A DNA stretch of 64,000 bases from Tridacna crocea (Eukaryota > Mollusca > Bivalvia > Cardiida > Cardiidae). The number at the start of each line of letters is the position of its first letter. The first letter of the stretch is position 1. Position numbers and translations under genes: made by a program. Below the pieces are notes generated by a model. It ran no database searches, was not told the origin of the DNA, and was given only the letters and a program-made list of their open reading frames with translations. Positions 29,391 to 38,059 of the stretch are shown here, one piece after another. The stretch is taken from positions 31,593,462 to 31,657,461 of the forward strand of contig OX031062.1 of the NCBI GenBank assembly GCA_943736015.1, in the 5' to 3' direction.

Positions 29391-31120
29391 CAAGAGGGCC
29401 AAGATGGCCCTGGATCGCTCACCTGAATTTTTGAGAGGACCATAGCCTTTTATTTTGAAGAAATTGAAAAACTGGAAACAAAATCATTATTTTGCCAAGC
29501 AATTTTTAAAAGGACACTTGTAAAAGTCCCTTCAAAATCTGACCGGCAGTTTCAGAAAAGAAGAATATTTAGGCATTTCTTGATTTCCGTACAGTGCAAG
29601 TAGCCCCCATTCACCAGAGCCATGTTTCTTGACACATCAAAATTTCACATTCAAATTTTGAAAAAGGTCATTCAAGGAATATTTCCGTGAAACAGTTTTC
29701 AAATCTGACTAGCCGTTTCAGAGAAGAAGAATTTTCAAGAAATTCTTCATTTCCATATAGTGCAAGTAGCCCCCATTCACCACAGCAATGTTTCTCGACA
29801 AATCAAACTTTCACGAACACTTTTTGAAAAGGGTCACCCAAGGAATATCTCTCTGAAAATTATCCAAAATCTGACCAGCCGTTTCAGAGAAGGAGAATTT
29901 TTAAGAATTTCTTCATTGCCCTATAGTGCAAGTAGCCCCTATTCACCAGAGCCATGTTTCTTGACAGATCAAAATTTCACGAACAATTTTTGAAAAGGGT
30001 CATCCAAGGAACATCTCTGTGAAATTATTTCAAAATCTGACCAACGGTTTCAGAGAAAAAGAATTTTTAAGAATTTCTTCATTTCCCTATAGCACAAGTA
30101 GTCCCCATTCACTAGAGCCATGTTTCTTGACACATCAAAATTTTGTGAACAACTTTTGACAAGGGTCACCCAGGGAACATCTCTGTGAAATTATTTCAAA
30201 ATCTGACCAGCGGTTTCAGAGAAGAAGAATTTTTAAGAATTTCTTCATTGTCCTATAGTGCAAGAAGCCCCAATTCACCAGAGCCATGTTTCTTGACAAA
30301 TCAAAATTTTATGAACATTTTTTGACAAGGGTCATCCAAGGAACATCTCTGTGAAATTATTTCAAAATCTGACCAGCGGTTTCAATGAAAAAGAATTTTT
30401 AAGAATTTCTTCATTTCCCTATAGCACAAGTAGCCCCCATTCACTAGAGCCATGTTTCTTGACACATCAAAATTTCGTGAACAATTTTTGACAGGGGTCA
30501 CCCAAGGAACATCTCTGTGAAATTATTTCAAAATCTGACCAGCGGTTTCAGAGAAGAAGAATTTTTAAGAATTTCTTCATTGCCCTACAGTGCAAGAAGC
30601 CCCAATTCACCAGAGCCATGTTTCTTGACGAATCAAAATTTTACGAACATTTTTTGACAAGGGTCACCCAAGGAACATTTCTGTGAAATTATTTTAAAAT
30701 CTGGCCATCGATTTCAGAGAAGAAGAACTTTTAAGAATTTCTTCATTTCTGTACAGTGCAAAAAGCCCCCATTCACCAGAGCCGTGTTTCTTGACGGATC
30801 AAAATTTTGCGAACAAATTTTGAAAAGGGTCACCCTAGGAACATCTCTGTGAAATTATTTTAAAATCTGGCCAGCGGTTTCAGAGAAGATTTTTAAAGAA
30901 TTTCCTAAAAAATTCCATTTCGTTGCCATGCCAACCAGAGTTTTTGACAGAATCAACTTCTGTGAACAATTTTTAAAGAGGACCTCCCAAGGAACATTCC
31001 AGCCAAGTTTGGTCCAAATTGGCCCAGCAGTTTAGGAGGAGTTGATGTTAAAGAATTGTTGACGACGCACGGTGGACGATAGACACCGGGTGATCTTAAA
31101 AGCTCCCCTTGGGTGAGCTA
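29391..31120 (-). mobile_element. Helentron-like element HL3
   Basis: In minus orientation it starts TAGCTCACCCAAGGGGAGC and ends with a GGGCCATCTTGGCCC hairpin then TCTTG. CAGGTGAGCGATCC lies just before the hairpin, matching HL1. The 5' 200 bp are non-repetitive; the rest is a tandem array. No Rep/helicase coding sequence. Confidence 0.7.
29510..30900 (-). repeat. 166-bp tandem array with exact spacing
   Basis: The ATGTTTCTTGAC landmark or its variant occurs at 29,622, 29,788, 29,954, 30,120, 30,286, 30,452, 30,618 and 30,784, each exactly 166 bp apart. Units differ by scattered substitutions (for example CACCACAGCAATG versus CACTAGAGCCATG). Alternate units share variants (GCAAGAAGCCCCAATTC at 30,261 and 30,592; GCACAAGTAG at 30,093 and 30,425), hinting at a 332-bp dimer. 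Confidence 0.9.
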
Positions 31121-31144
31121 AAAATACATTTATACGATGTATAA

Positions 31145-31609
31145 ACTTTTCACCACAAATCTATCTATTTGTCTAAATTGAAAGCATATGCCGAGGACAA
31201 TATAAATTTTTCTCATTATTATGATGGAATTTGTCTGTGAAAGAATATTAACGATATGGCAAAGTATAAAGCAAATGATGGTTACCACCATTCTATCTTT
31301 TTTCCGACAATGTTTTCACACAGTTTCTTCCTCATGGTTATTAATCCTTTACACCGTAGTCTATGATACTCATTTCTACGCATTACTTGTTGAAGCCTTT
31401 GGAAAACATTGTGGCAAAAGGTGAAATTGCTCGTGACGAGCAATTTCACCTTTTGTCACAATGTTTTCTTTGCTATCAAAAGGTGTCATATACACATAAG
31501 AAACGGTTTCATCTTTGCTGTTATTTAGCGTCAATTAGAGATACCTTAGAAATGCCTTATGGGGTAAAGGCTTAAACTGGTGATTGTGTAGTAAATAGTG
31601 AAAATCCCT
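31145..31609 (+). mobile_element. TH-A2 element interrupted by TH-B
   Basis: The left part (TTTTCACCACAAATC, hairpin GATGGTTACCACCAT, TTTCTTCCTCATGG) runs to TTAA 31,341-31,344. The right part resumes after TTAA 31,572-31,575 as ACTGGTGATTGTGTAGTAAA. Its left terminus lies about 25 bp from HL3. Confidence 0.65.
31345..31571 (-). mobile_element. TH-B element nested in TH-A2
   Basis: Ends TCCTTTACACCGTAGTC and TTATGGGGTAAAGGC, between TTAA repeats. Hairpin GGCAAAAGGTGAAATTGCTC with its full complement. The best-paired TH-B stem in the window. Confidence 0.85.
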
Positions 31610-31628
31610 CTGCAGAAGTTGCATTTAA

Positions 31629-31795
31629 CCATTTACAAAACAATTATTCTTTGTTTGGCCCTGAAAATGAAGGCATTTTCTCCTTTTCTCACAATGTTTT
31701 TTACCCTCCCAGTACAATTTTCGATTTTTTAATTTTTTAATTGTTGTCTGCAAATTCTTCCAATTTGGACTAGTCTAAAATTTTGTCTTTATCAA
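31629..31795 (-). mobile_element. TH-A element with one hairpin arm deleted
   Basis: TTAA at 31,625-31,628, start CCATTTACAAAACAATT. It passes from AATGAAGGC straight into ATTTTCTCCTTTTCTC, so the left stem and loop are missing. The right terminus is replaced by the next copy. Confidence 0.65.
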
Positions 31796-31995
31796 ACAAA
31801 TAAATCTTGGACTTGTCAGAACTGGAAGCACAGAACGAAATAAATGTGACACAAAATAAAATTTGATCTTAGAAGGGTAGAAAACACTGTGGGCAATGGG
31901 GTATCACTGGTTACCAGCATTTTCTCTTTTGCCCACAGTATTTATAGAAAGTTGTTTTTGTAACTGCTAGAACTTGTGATTGTTTGAATGAAATA
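31796..31995 (+). mobile_element. TH-A element, ends worn
   Basis: AACAAATAAATCTTGGACTTG starts inside the left arm. The hairpin is GGTATCACTGGTTACCAGC, partly mispaired, then GCCCACAGTATTTATAG and GAACTTGTGATTGTTTG. Confidence 0.55.
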
Positions 31996-32087
31996 TCAAC
32001 ATTTTATGCTAGAAATTGAAAGCAGATCATTTATCTTTTAATTGCCAGTGTACACTACATGTAGTGTTTTTGCCATAGTCAAATCAC

Positions 32088-32255
32088 TGAACATAAAAAA
32101 TTTACCCTTCCTTAAATAAACTAGAGTTATCACTGAATATGACTTGATACCCCCTCCAACACTTTGATTTTGTACACAGACAGACACATGAACAGACACA
32201 TGGACAGAAAGGCTGATTCCAGTGTACCACTGAAAACATTTGGTTTGCAGGGGAA
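32088..32255. mobile_element. GACGGACA-type element fragment, family J
   Basis: GTTATCACTGAATATGACTTG, GATACCCCCTCC, CAGACAGACACATG and GCTGATTCCAGTGTACC. The same blocks in the same order occur at 47,492-47,665, and a similar end occurs at 39,900-39,995. Confidence 0.5.
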
Positions 32256-32445
32256 TAGTGAGTTTTGGGCTATGAATAATAAACAAAGCTCTTTCCATGT
32301 GAAAAATGTATTTTACTGCATGATTTTTATTACCATTATTGTACCACAGTTTAAGGGAATTAACAAATCATCAGATATCAAGTGAAATTAGAACAAAAAA
32401 AAATCTCGTTGTCAACTTACTGGTAGATCCTTTACCAAACAAGCT

Positions 32446-33085
32446 GGTCATCAGTTGGCAAATGTATTTCAATAGACGTTGGCTAGGAATTATCTTTCAA
32501 CTGACATCAGCTGGGAGTTATGTTTCAACATAGTTGCATTGGCTAGGAATTATGTTTCAATAGAGATTAGCAAGGAATTATGTTTCAGCTGACATCAGCT
32601 GGGAGTTATGTTTCAACATAGTTGCATTGGCTAGGAATTATGTTTCAACAGACATTGGCTAGGAATTATGTCTCAACTGACATCAGCTGGGACTTATGTC
32701 TCAACATAGTTGCATTTGCTAGGAATTATGTTTCAACAGACATTGGCTAGGAATTATGTCTCAACTGACATCAGCTGGGAGTTATGTTTCAACACAATTG
32801 CATTGGCTAGGAATTATGTTTCAACAGACATTGGCTAGGAATTATGTCTCAACTGACATCAGCTGGGAGTTATATTTCAACACAATTGGATTGGCTAGGA
32901 ATTATGTTTCAACAGACATTGGCTAGGAATTATGTCTCAACTGACATCAGCTGGTAGTTATGTTTAAACAGACACCAGCTGGGAATATCATGTTTCAACA
33001 GACATCAGCTGGCAATGTTATGTTTCAACAGATATCAGCTAGCAATTATATTATAACAGAGTATCACCTGGCAATTATGTTTTAA
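32446..33085 (+). repeat. Minisatellite with an 88-bp trimeric higher-order unit
   Basis: About 23 monomers of 28-31 bp (GGCTAGGAATTATGTTTCAA and variants). Three monomer types, ending CAGACATT, CTGACATCA and ATAGTTGCATT, alternate in fixed order. The higher-order repeat starts at 32,541, 32,629, 32,717, 32,805 and 32,893, exactly 88 bp apart. Both edges decay into irregular monomers. No coding frame runs through it. Confidence 0.9.
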
Positions 33086-33235
33086 TAAAAAGCAGCTGTG
33101 ACAAAGGTAGCAATTCATGTATTCATATTTAGAAAAGGGAGTCATTGAATAATTAATCATCTGAGGTTCCTTCTATTATAATTCTGAAGGTTTATTGCCA
33201 TGCACTAGAAATAAATACTAAAAATAGCTTTATCT

Positions 33236-33389
33236 TTTACAAAACAATCCCCTGTAATACAACAGTGTGGAACATAGCTTTTGAAACAGTGCTGGAAAAG
33301 AGAAAAATGCTAGTATCTAGCATTATACTTTCCTTTTCAAACTATCTTTTCTATCTTTTCAAAGACAACTTTCATCAGTTGAGCCACAG
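33236..33389 (-). mobile_element. TH-A element cut by the next copy
   Basis: TTTACAAAACAATCCCCTG, hairpin AATGCTAGTATCTAGCATT and CAACTTTCATCAGTTGAGCC. The hairpin has changed GCTGG/CCAGC to GCTAG/CTAGC on both arms. It stops at TTAA 33,390-33,393. Confidence 0.65.
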
Positions 33390-33393
33390 TTAA

Positions 33394-33614
33394 CCCATTA
33401 CCACACAATCCCTACTTTTGACGCCCCTAAGAAAGAAGCCTTTAGAAAACATTGTGGGAAAAGGAGAAAATGCTGGTTACCAGCATTTTCTCCTTTTCCC
33501 ACAATGTTTTCTACCCTTCATGAAACAAATTTTAATTTTTCTGTCACTTTTATTTTGTCGTCTGCAAATGATTTCGATTTGGACAAGTCTAAAATAATGT
33601 CGTCTGGTAATGAG
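33394..33614 (-). mobile_element. TH-A element, full length
   Basis: First of three head-to-tail copies. TTAA at 33,390-33,393 and 33,615-33,618. Hairpin fully paired (AGAAAATGCTGGTTACCAGC). Confidence 0.85.
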
Positions 33615-33618
33615 TTAA

Positions 33619-33842
33619 CCCTTTCCCACACAATCCTTGGTTTTCACGACCCTGAAAAAGAAGCCTTCTGCTGAAAACATTGTGGGAAAAGGAGAAAATG
33701 CTGGTAACCAGCATTTTCTCCTTTTCCCACATTTTCTACCCTGGTGGAAACAAATTTTAAAAGTTTGAGTTACCTTTATTTTGTAGTCTGCAAGTGCTTT
33801 CAATATTTGGACCTGTCTAAAATTCTGTTGTTTGGTAAAGAG
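33619..33842 (-). mobile_element. TH-A element, full length, second of three
   Basis: Shares TTAA at both ends with its neighbours (33,615-33,618 and 33,843-33,846). Starts CCCTTTCCCACACAATCC and belongs to the CCTTGGTTTTCACGACC subtype, so it is not a simple tandem duplicate of either neighbour. Confidence 0.85.
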
Positions 33843-33846
33843 TTAA

Positions 33847-34067
33847 CCCATTACCACTCAATCCTTACTTTTGACGCCCCTGAGAAAGAAGCCTTTTGAA
33901 AACACTGTGGGAAAAGGAGAAAATGCTGGTAACCAGCATTTTCTCCTTTTCCCCCAGTGTTTTCTACCCTTCCCAGAACAAATTTCTATTTTTCAGTCAC
34001 CTTTATTTTGTCGTCTGCAAATGCTTTCAATTTGGACCAGTCCAAAATTTTCTCGTGTGGTAATGAG
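33847..34067 (-). mobile_element. TH-A element, full length, third of three
   Basis: TTAA at 33,843-33,846 and 34,068-34,071. Nearly identical to the copy at 36,287 over its length (CCCAGAACAAATTTC, CTCGTGTGGTAATGAG), suggesting recent transposition or conversion. Confidence 0.85.
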
Positions 34068-34071
34068 TTAA

Positions 34072-34388
34072 TACATGTATATCGCGAGTCTATGATTTTG
34101 TCCTTTGGTGTAACTATTGACTGAAGAAAATAAATTTGTAAATCATGACACAAAGTAATAGTATATTATGACGTGGTTACACTTGAGTGATAATTAACAG
34201 GAAATGAAATAAAATTTTAAAGCTTTTATAAATCAGCAATAACAAAATATAAAATCTATACAAAGCAAACACAAGCAAGAGGTCCTGAACGGGTCCGAAA
34301 CACTCTACTGCTCTTAAATGATTAAAGTAGCAGTGGAGCCATCTCAAACAGGTAACATATTCTAAGTGCTATTGACTGGACATTTCTT
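34072..34388. other. Non-coding stretch
   Basis: AT-rich, no repeat family or gene recognised. Confidence 0.4.
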
Positions 34389-34391
34389 TAT

Positions 34392-34836
34392 TCCATTACC
34401 AAAGGACAATGTTTAACTCTTTCCCAAACGACCAATTTTGGACTCTTCCAAACAGAAAGAGTTTGCAGACAATAATTTTTTGATTTGGAGAAAATGGCAG
34501 AAAGTTCTCAAAAGGGTAAAAAACACTGTGGGAAAAGGAGAAATTGCTCATAACGAGCAATTTCTCCTTTTCCCATAGTGTTTTCAAAAGACTCTTACTG
34601 CAGACACGTAAAAACCAGGGCTTGTTTTGGAAAGGGTTAAGACTGGTCCAAATTGAAAGCATTTGCAGACGACAAAATAAAAGTGACTGAAAATTTAAAA
34701 TTTGTTTTGTGAAGGGTAGAAAACATTCTGAGAAAAGAAGAAAATGCTGGTAACCAGCATTTTCTCCTTTTCCCACAATGTTTTCAAAAGGCTTCTTTCT
34801 CATAGGCGTCAAAAGAAGGGATTGTGTGGTAATGGG
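34392..34836 (+). mobile_element. TH-A element interrupted by TH-C
   Basis: Flanked by TTAT on both sides (34,388-34,391 and 34,837-34,840). The left piece CCATTACCAAAGGACAATG ends at TTAA 34,413-34,416; the right piece resumes GACTGGTCCAAATTGAAAGC at 34,641. The hairpin at 34,735-34,770 is intact. Confidence 0.85.
34417..34636 (+). mobile_element. TH-C element nested in TH-A
   Basis: 220 bp between duplicated TTAA. Ends CTCTTTCCCAAACGACC and TTTTGGAAAGGG. The hairpin AGGAGAAATTGCTCATAACG pairs with GAGCAATTTCTCC. The host sequence is continuous once the element and one TTAA are removed. Confidence 0.9.
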
Positions 34837-34840
34837 TTAT

Positions 34841-35596
34841 TCATGGTGGTGTTGGGGTATTAGATAAATTGTGAATACCTGGGGAAAATGTGGACTTTAA
34901 GGAAATCTTTGATGACTAATAGTACTGGTCCTTTTTTTCAAAATTTATTGTTTACCATTTGTTTTCTTCATATTTGACAAGTTCGAAGTTTTTGGAAATA
35001 CATATACACATAATCTGTTCAAAGTTCAAAAGAAACCATAGACATTGACAAATTTGGCATTTGACACAAAATCTAATTTACTTACTCTATAAGAGAAACT
35101 TTATCACAGTAGCTGCAAATGGTTCCTTTGCCTAAAGAAATATTCAAGCCCTTGATAATATGAAAAAGAAATCATCTGCAAGCTCCTTAAGTAAGAAAAT
35201 GTAGACAAAATCACATTACCAAGCAATCTGCTTAATATTTTTTGCCAAAAAGCTGTAAAATTCTAGAGCCCCAAAACGATTCCTTGGGTTTCTTTACTGT
35301 TCAAAAAAGACAAAACTAAAATAATATTCAGTTTAAGTGCCAGTACACAACTGTACGAAAAATAAGTGCAGAATTCATCAAATAAACTAGAATGTACAAG
35401 AATGACGTGAACCATGGCACCAATAAGCACATTTGGCCAACAGAGCTCTAAAGCACCCTATTTGTACCAGAACTTGAAGCAAACACAATTTCATAAAACG
35501 TCTGAGGTGAAATGGTGAAAGGAAAAAAAATGCAAGAAAACAAAAAAAACATGGGCAAAGATGGTCGATTATTTTAAGTAGACAAAAACGAAAGAT
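34841..35596. other. Non-coding stretch
   Basis: No gene, SINE or TH element recognised over about 750 bp. AT-rich with several short A-runs. Confidence 0.45.
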
Positions 35597-35600
35597 TAGT

Positions 35601-35817
35601 CTTTACAAAACAATCCATGGTTTTCACAACTGTTTCAAGGAAGGCTATTGGAAAAAAATGGGGGAAAAGAAGAAAATGCCCGTTACCAGCATTTTCTCCT
35701 TTTCCCACAATATTTTTTACCGTATCAATGACAGATGTCATATGAGCTACATTTAAGTTGTTGACTTCAAACGTTTTCAGTTTGGTCTGGTCCAAAATTT
35801 AGTAGTGTGGTAACAGG
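35601..35817 (-). mobile_element. TH-A element, full length
   Basis: TTAG at 35,597-35,600 and TTAA at 35,818-35,821. The hairpin left arm has AATGCCCG against CCAGCATT, so the loop-proximal part is mispaired. Confidence 0.75.
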
Positions 35818-35821
35818 TTAA

Positions 35822-36046
35822 GCCTTAACCAGATGACAAAATTTTAGCCTTGTCCAAGTTGAAAACATTTGCAGGCGATAATTTCAGTGTGGCTCAAATG
35901 GTATGATTTTTCTTTGAAAGAGAAGAAAACATTGTGGGAAAAGGAGAAAATACTTGTTTCCAGCATCTTCTTTTTTTCTCACAATGTTTTCAAAAGGCAG
36001 CTTCTTTCCGAGGAGCGACAAAAGTCGGCATTGTGTGGTAAAGGGT
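35822..36046 (+). mobile_element. TH-A2 element, full length
   Basis: Shares TTAA 35,818-35,821 with the previous copy, in opposite orientation; ends at TTAA 36,047-36,050. Left arm GGCGATAATTTCAGTGTGGC then TCAAATGGTATGATTTTTC identifies the A2 type. Confidence 0.8.
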
Positions 36047-36286
36047 TTAATATCATTACAATGCATCAATTCGAGAAAAAAATGAATGACAAGCATTATG
36101 CAACATACAGCAAAAAGGCAAAGTAAAAATCAAAATCTTCCCAACATGCTAAGAAATTATCTGCATAAATATGATGTGTAATATTCTGGGATAAAGACGA
36201 AAAAAGCAAACACAACATACATTATTTTGTCCCTCATATTGTATCTTTGTATCTATAAGCCTTCAACATACGATCTCAAGCTTTAA

Positions 36287-36507
36287 CCCATTACCACACA
36301 ATCCCTACTTTTGACGCCCCTGAGAAAGAAGCCTTTTGAAAACACTGTGGGAAAAGGAGAAAATGCTGGTAACCAGCATTTTCTCCTTTTCCCACAGTGT
36401 TTTCTACCCTTCCCAGAACGAATTTCAATTTTTCAGTCACCTTTATTTTGTCGTCTGCAAATGCTTTCAATTTGGACCAGTCTAAATTTTTCTCGTGTGG
36501 TAATGGG
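36287..36507 (-). mobile_element. TH-A element, full length
   Basis: TTAA at 36,283-36,286 and 36,508-36,511. Hairpin perfect. Among the least diverged copies and a good consensus representative. Confidence 0.9.
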
Positions 36508-36511
36508 TTAA

Positions 36512-36712
36512 TGACCCATAGAAACGATGCTTTTTAAAAACACTGTGGGAAATGGAGGAAATGCTGGTAACCATCATTTCCTCCTTTTTCCACAATGTTT
36601 CCTTCCCATTCAAAGACAAGTTCCAGCATTTGAGCAACATTCAATTTGTCATTCTGCTTTTACTTTCTATCTAACCAGTCTGAAATTTTGTCGTGTTGGA
36701 AAGAACATTAGA
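36512..36712 (-). mobile_element. TH-A element lacking its left terminus
   Basis: Begins TGACCCATAGAAACGATGC directly after TTAA 36,508-36,511. The hairpin GGAGGAAATGCTGGTAACCA / TCATTTCCTCC shows paired changes in the stem (AGAAA to GGAAA with TTTCT to TTTCC). Confidence 0.65.
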
Positions 36713-36729
36713 CCACAGTATTTTTGAGT

Positions 36730-36910
36730 TGGCAAGATTGAGATGATGGCAGAAAAAAACCCTTGGATGTTGCTCTAAACATGGGATTAGTCTTTGAGAC
36801 ATTACGAAAAAAAAACCTTGTGGGAAACGGAGAAACAAAGAGAAAATGCTGCTTTTTTTTCAAAGGCCTTTTTGCCTCAGTCGTTGAAGCAAGGGATCAT
36901 GTAGTAAAGA
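36730..36910 (+). mobile_element. TH relic
   Basis: GCAGTCTTTGAGAC... is replaced here by degenerate sequence with ACCTTGTGGGAAACGGAG, AGAGAAAATGCTGC and GTAGTAAAGAG before TTAA 36,911-36,914. One hairpin arm is missing. Confidence 0.45.
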
Positions 36911-37097
36911 GTTAAAACTCTTATAATGCTAGCTTATTTACATGGAAAGTATCAAATTATCTGTTAAAGAATGGTCAAATATGGTGACTTCTAGGACATT
37001 TTGGTGAATTTATCAATTGAAACTTTAAGTGTCATGATGTTAGATCAGAGAGAACATTCTTTGCAGCCTGGTCTTCATCTGTACTGTCACTTCTTAA

Positions 37098-37318
37098 CTC
37101 TTTACCACATGAGAAAATTTTAGACTGGTCCAAATTGAAAGCATTTGCAGACAACAAAATAATGGTGACTAAAAAACAGAAATTTGTTCTGGGAAGGGTA
37201 GAAAACACTGTGGGAAAAGAAGAAAATGCTGGTTACCAGCATTTTCTCCTTTTCCTACAGTGTTTTCAAAAGGCTTCTTTCTAAGGGGTGTCAAAAGTAG
37301 GGATTGTGTGGTAATGGG
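37098..37318 (+). mobile_element. TH-A element, full length
   Basis: TTAA at 37,094-37,097 and 37,319-37,322. Starts CTCTTTACCACATGAG. Hairpin AGAAAATGCTGGTTACCAGC intact. A weak TH-E relic (CTTCATCTGTACTGTC) precedes it at 37,030-37,093. Confidence 0.85.
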
Positions 37319-37322
37319 TTAA

Positions 37323-37543
37323 CCCTTTACCTGATATGCCAATTTTAGGCTCTTCCATATCAGCAGCAAATAAAGATATGATGTCAGAAATATGGACAAA
37401 TGAGGAAACAAATATCTGATTGAGTGGAAAACATGGGGGAAAAGGAGAAATTGCTCGATACGAGCAATTTCTCCTTTTCCCACAATGTTTTCAAAAGTTG
37501 TCTTTTGTTGATGCGTCAAAATGAGTATCTATGGAGTAAAGGG
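37323..37543 (+). mobile_element. TH-B2 element, full length
   Basis: Shares TTAA 37,319-37,322 and ends at TTAA 37,544-37,547. Arms CCCTTTACCTGATATGCC and GATGTCAGAAATATGGAC differ from TH-B. The hairpin AGGAGAAATTGCTCGATACG pairs with GAGCAATTTCTCC. It ends in the TH-B terminus TCTATGGAGTAAAGGG. Confidence 0.85.
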
Positions 37544-37739
37544 TTAAACTATGGTGTTCTTAGATGTAATCATGATTTTTTTTGGAGGCTGTTTGGAGTG
37601 TAGAATGATAAAGCACACAGGAACTGACAGAGCTGATCAAAAGGTTATTTTGTAATTGTTCCAACAATGTTGTGTAGTCAAGGTCACTCTCCTGAAATAG
37701 AAGAAAAAAAAATATGTAAATCAGATCATATTAATTCAA

Positions 37740-37848
37740 CTCTTTACCAAACGACAAAATTTTGGACGAGTCCAAATTGAAAGCAGTTGCAGATGGCAAA
37801 ATGAATGTGAATTGAAAATTGAAATATGATTTGGGAGTGGTAAAAGAG
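37740..37848 (+). mobile_element. Hairpin-less TH-A derivative
   Basis: 109 bp: CTCTTTACCAAACGACAAAA through GATTTGGGAGTGG then TAAAAGAG and TTAA 37,849-37,852. The hairpin and right arm are absent but a terminus-like end is present, so it may be an internally deleted copy. Confidence 0.6.
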
Positions 37849-38059
37849 TTAAACTGAAAAAAAAAATTGGGCAAACACATGCAACACATTACACTAAAAG
37901 GACAACAATTCATTATCTCCCGCTAGATGGCATTCTATAATACTCATCTTTCTAATTTGGGCATCCTGGGTACAGAACCAAACCACTTTCCTATGTGACA
38001 ACCATTACTTTGAATTTCAAAGTAAAACAAGCAATTTCGTTGAAATGACATCCCCCACC

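Noticed and set aside
29510-30900. Coding tandem-repeat protein
   Set aside because: 166 is not a multiple of three and frames are broken in every unit.
32446-33085. CRISPR-like array
   Set aside because: Repeats are contiguous minisatellite monomers without unique spacers, and the DNA is animal.
33394-33614. MicroRNA precursor at the TH hairpin
   Set aside because: The stem is long and near-perfect, but the sequence is a multi-copy transposon; without small-RNA data a miRNA call is not justified.
34396-34812. 138-codon minus-strand frame and many 60-100-codon frames with motifs such as GKGENAGNQHFLLFPQCF
   Set aside because: They recur wherever TH-A occurs and simply translate the palindromic hairpin. 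No evidence of protein selection.
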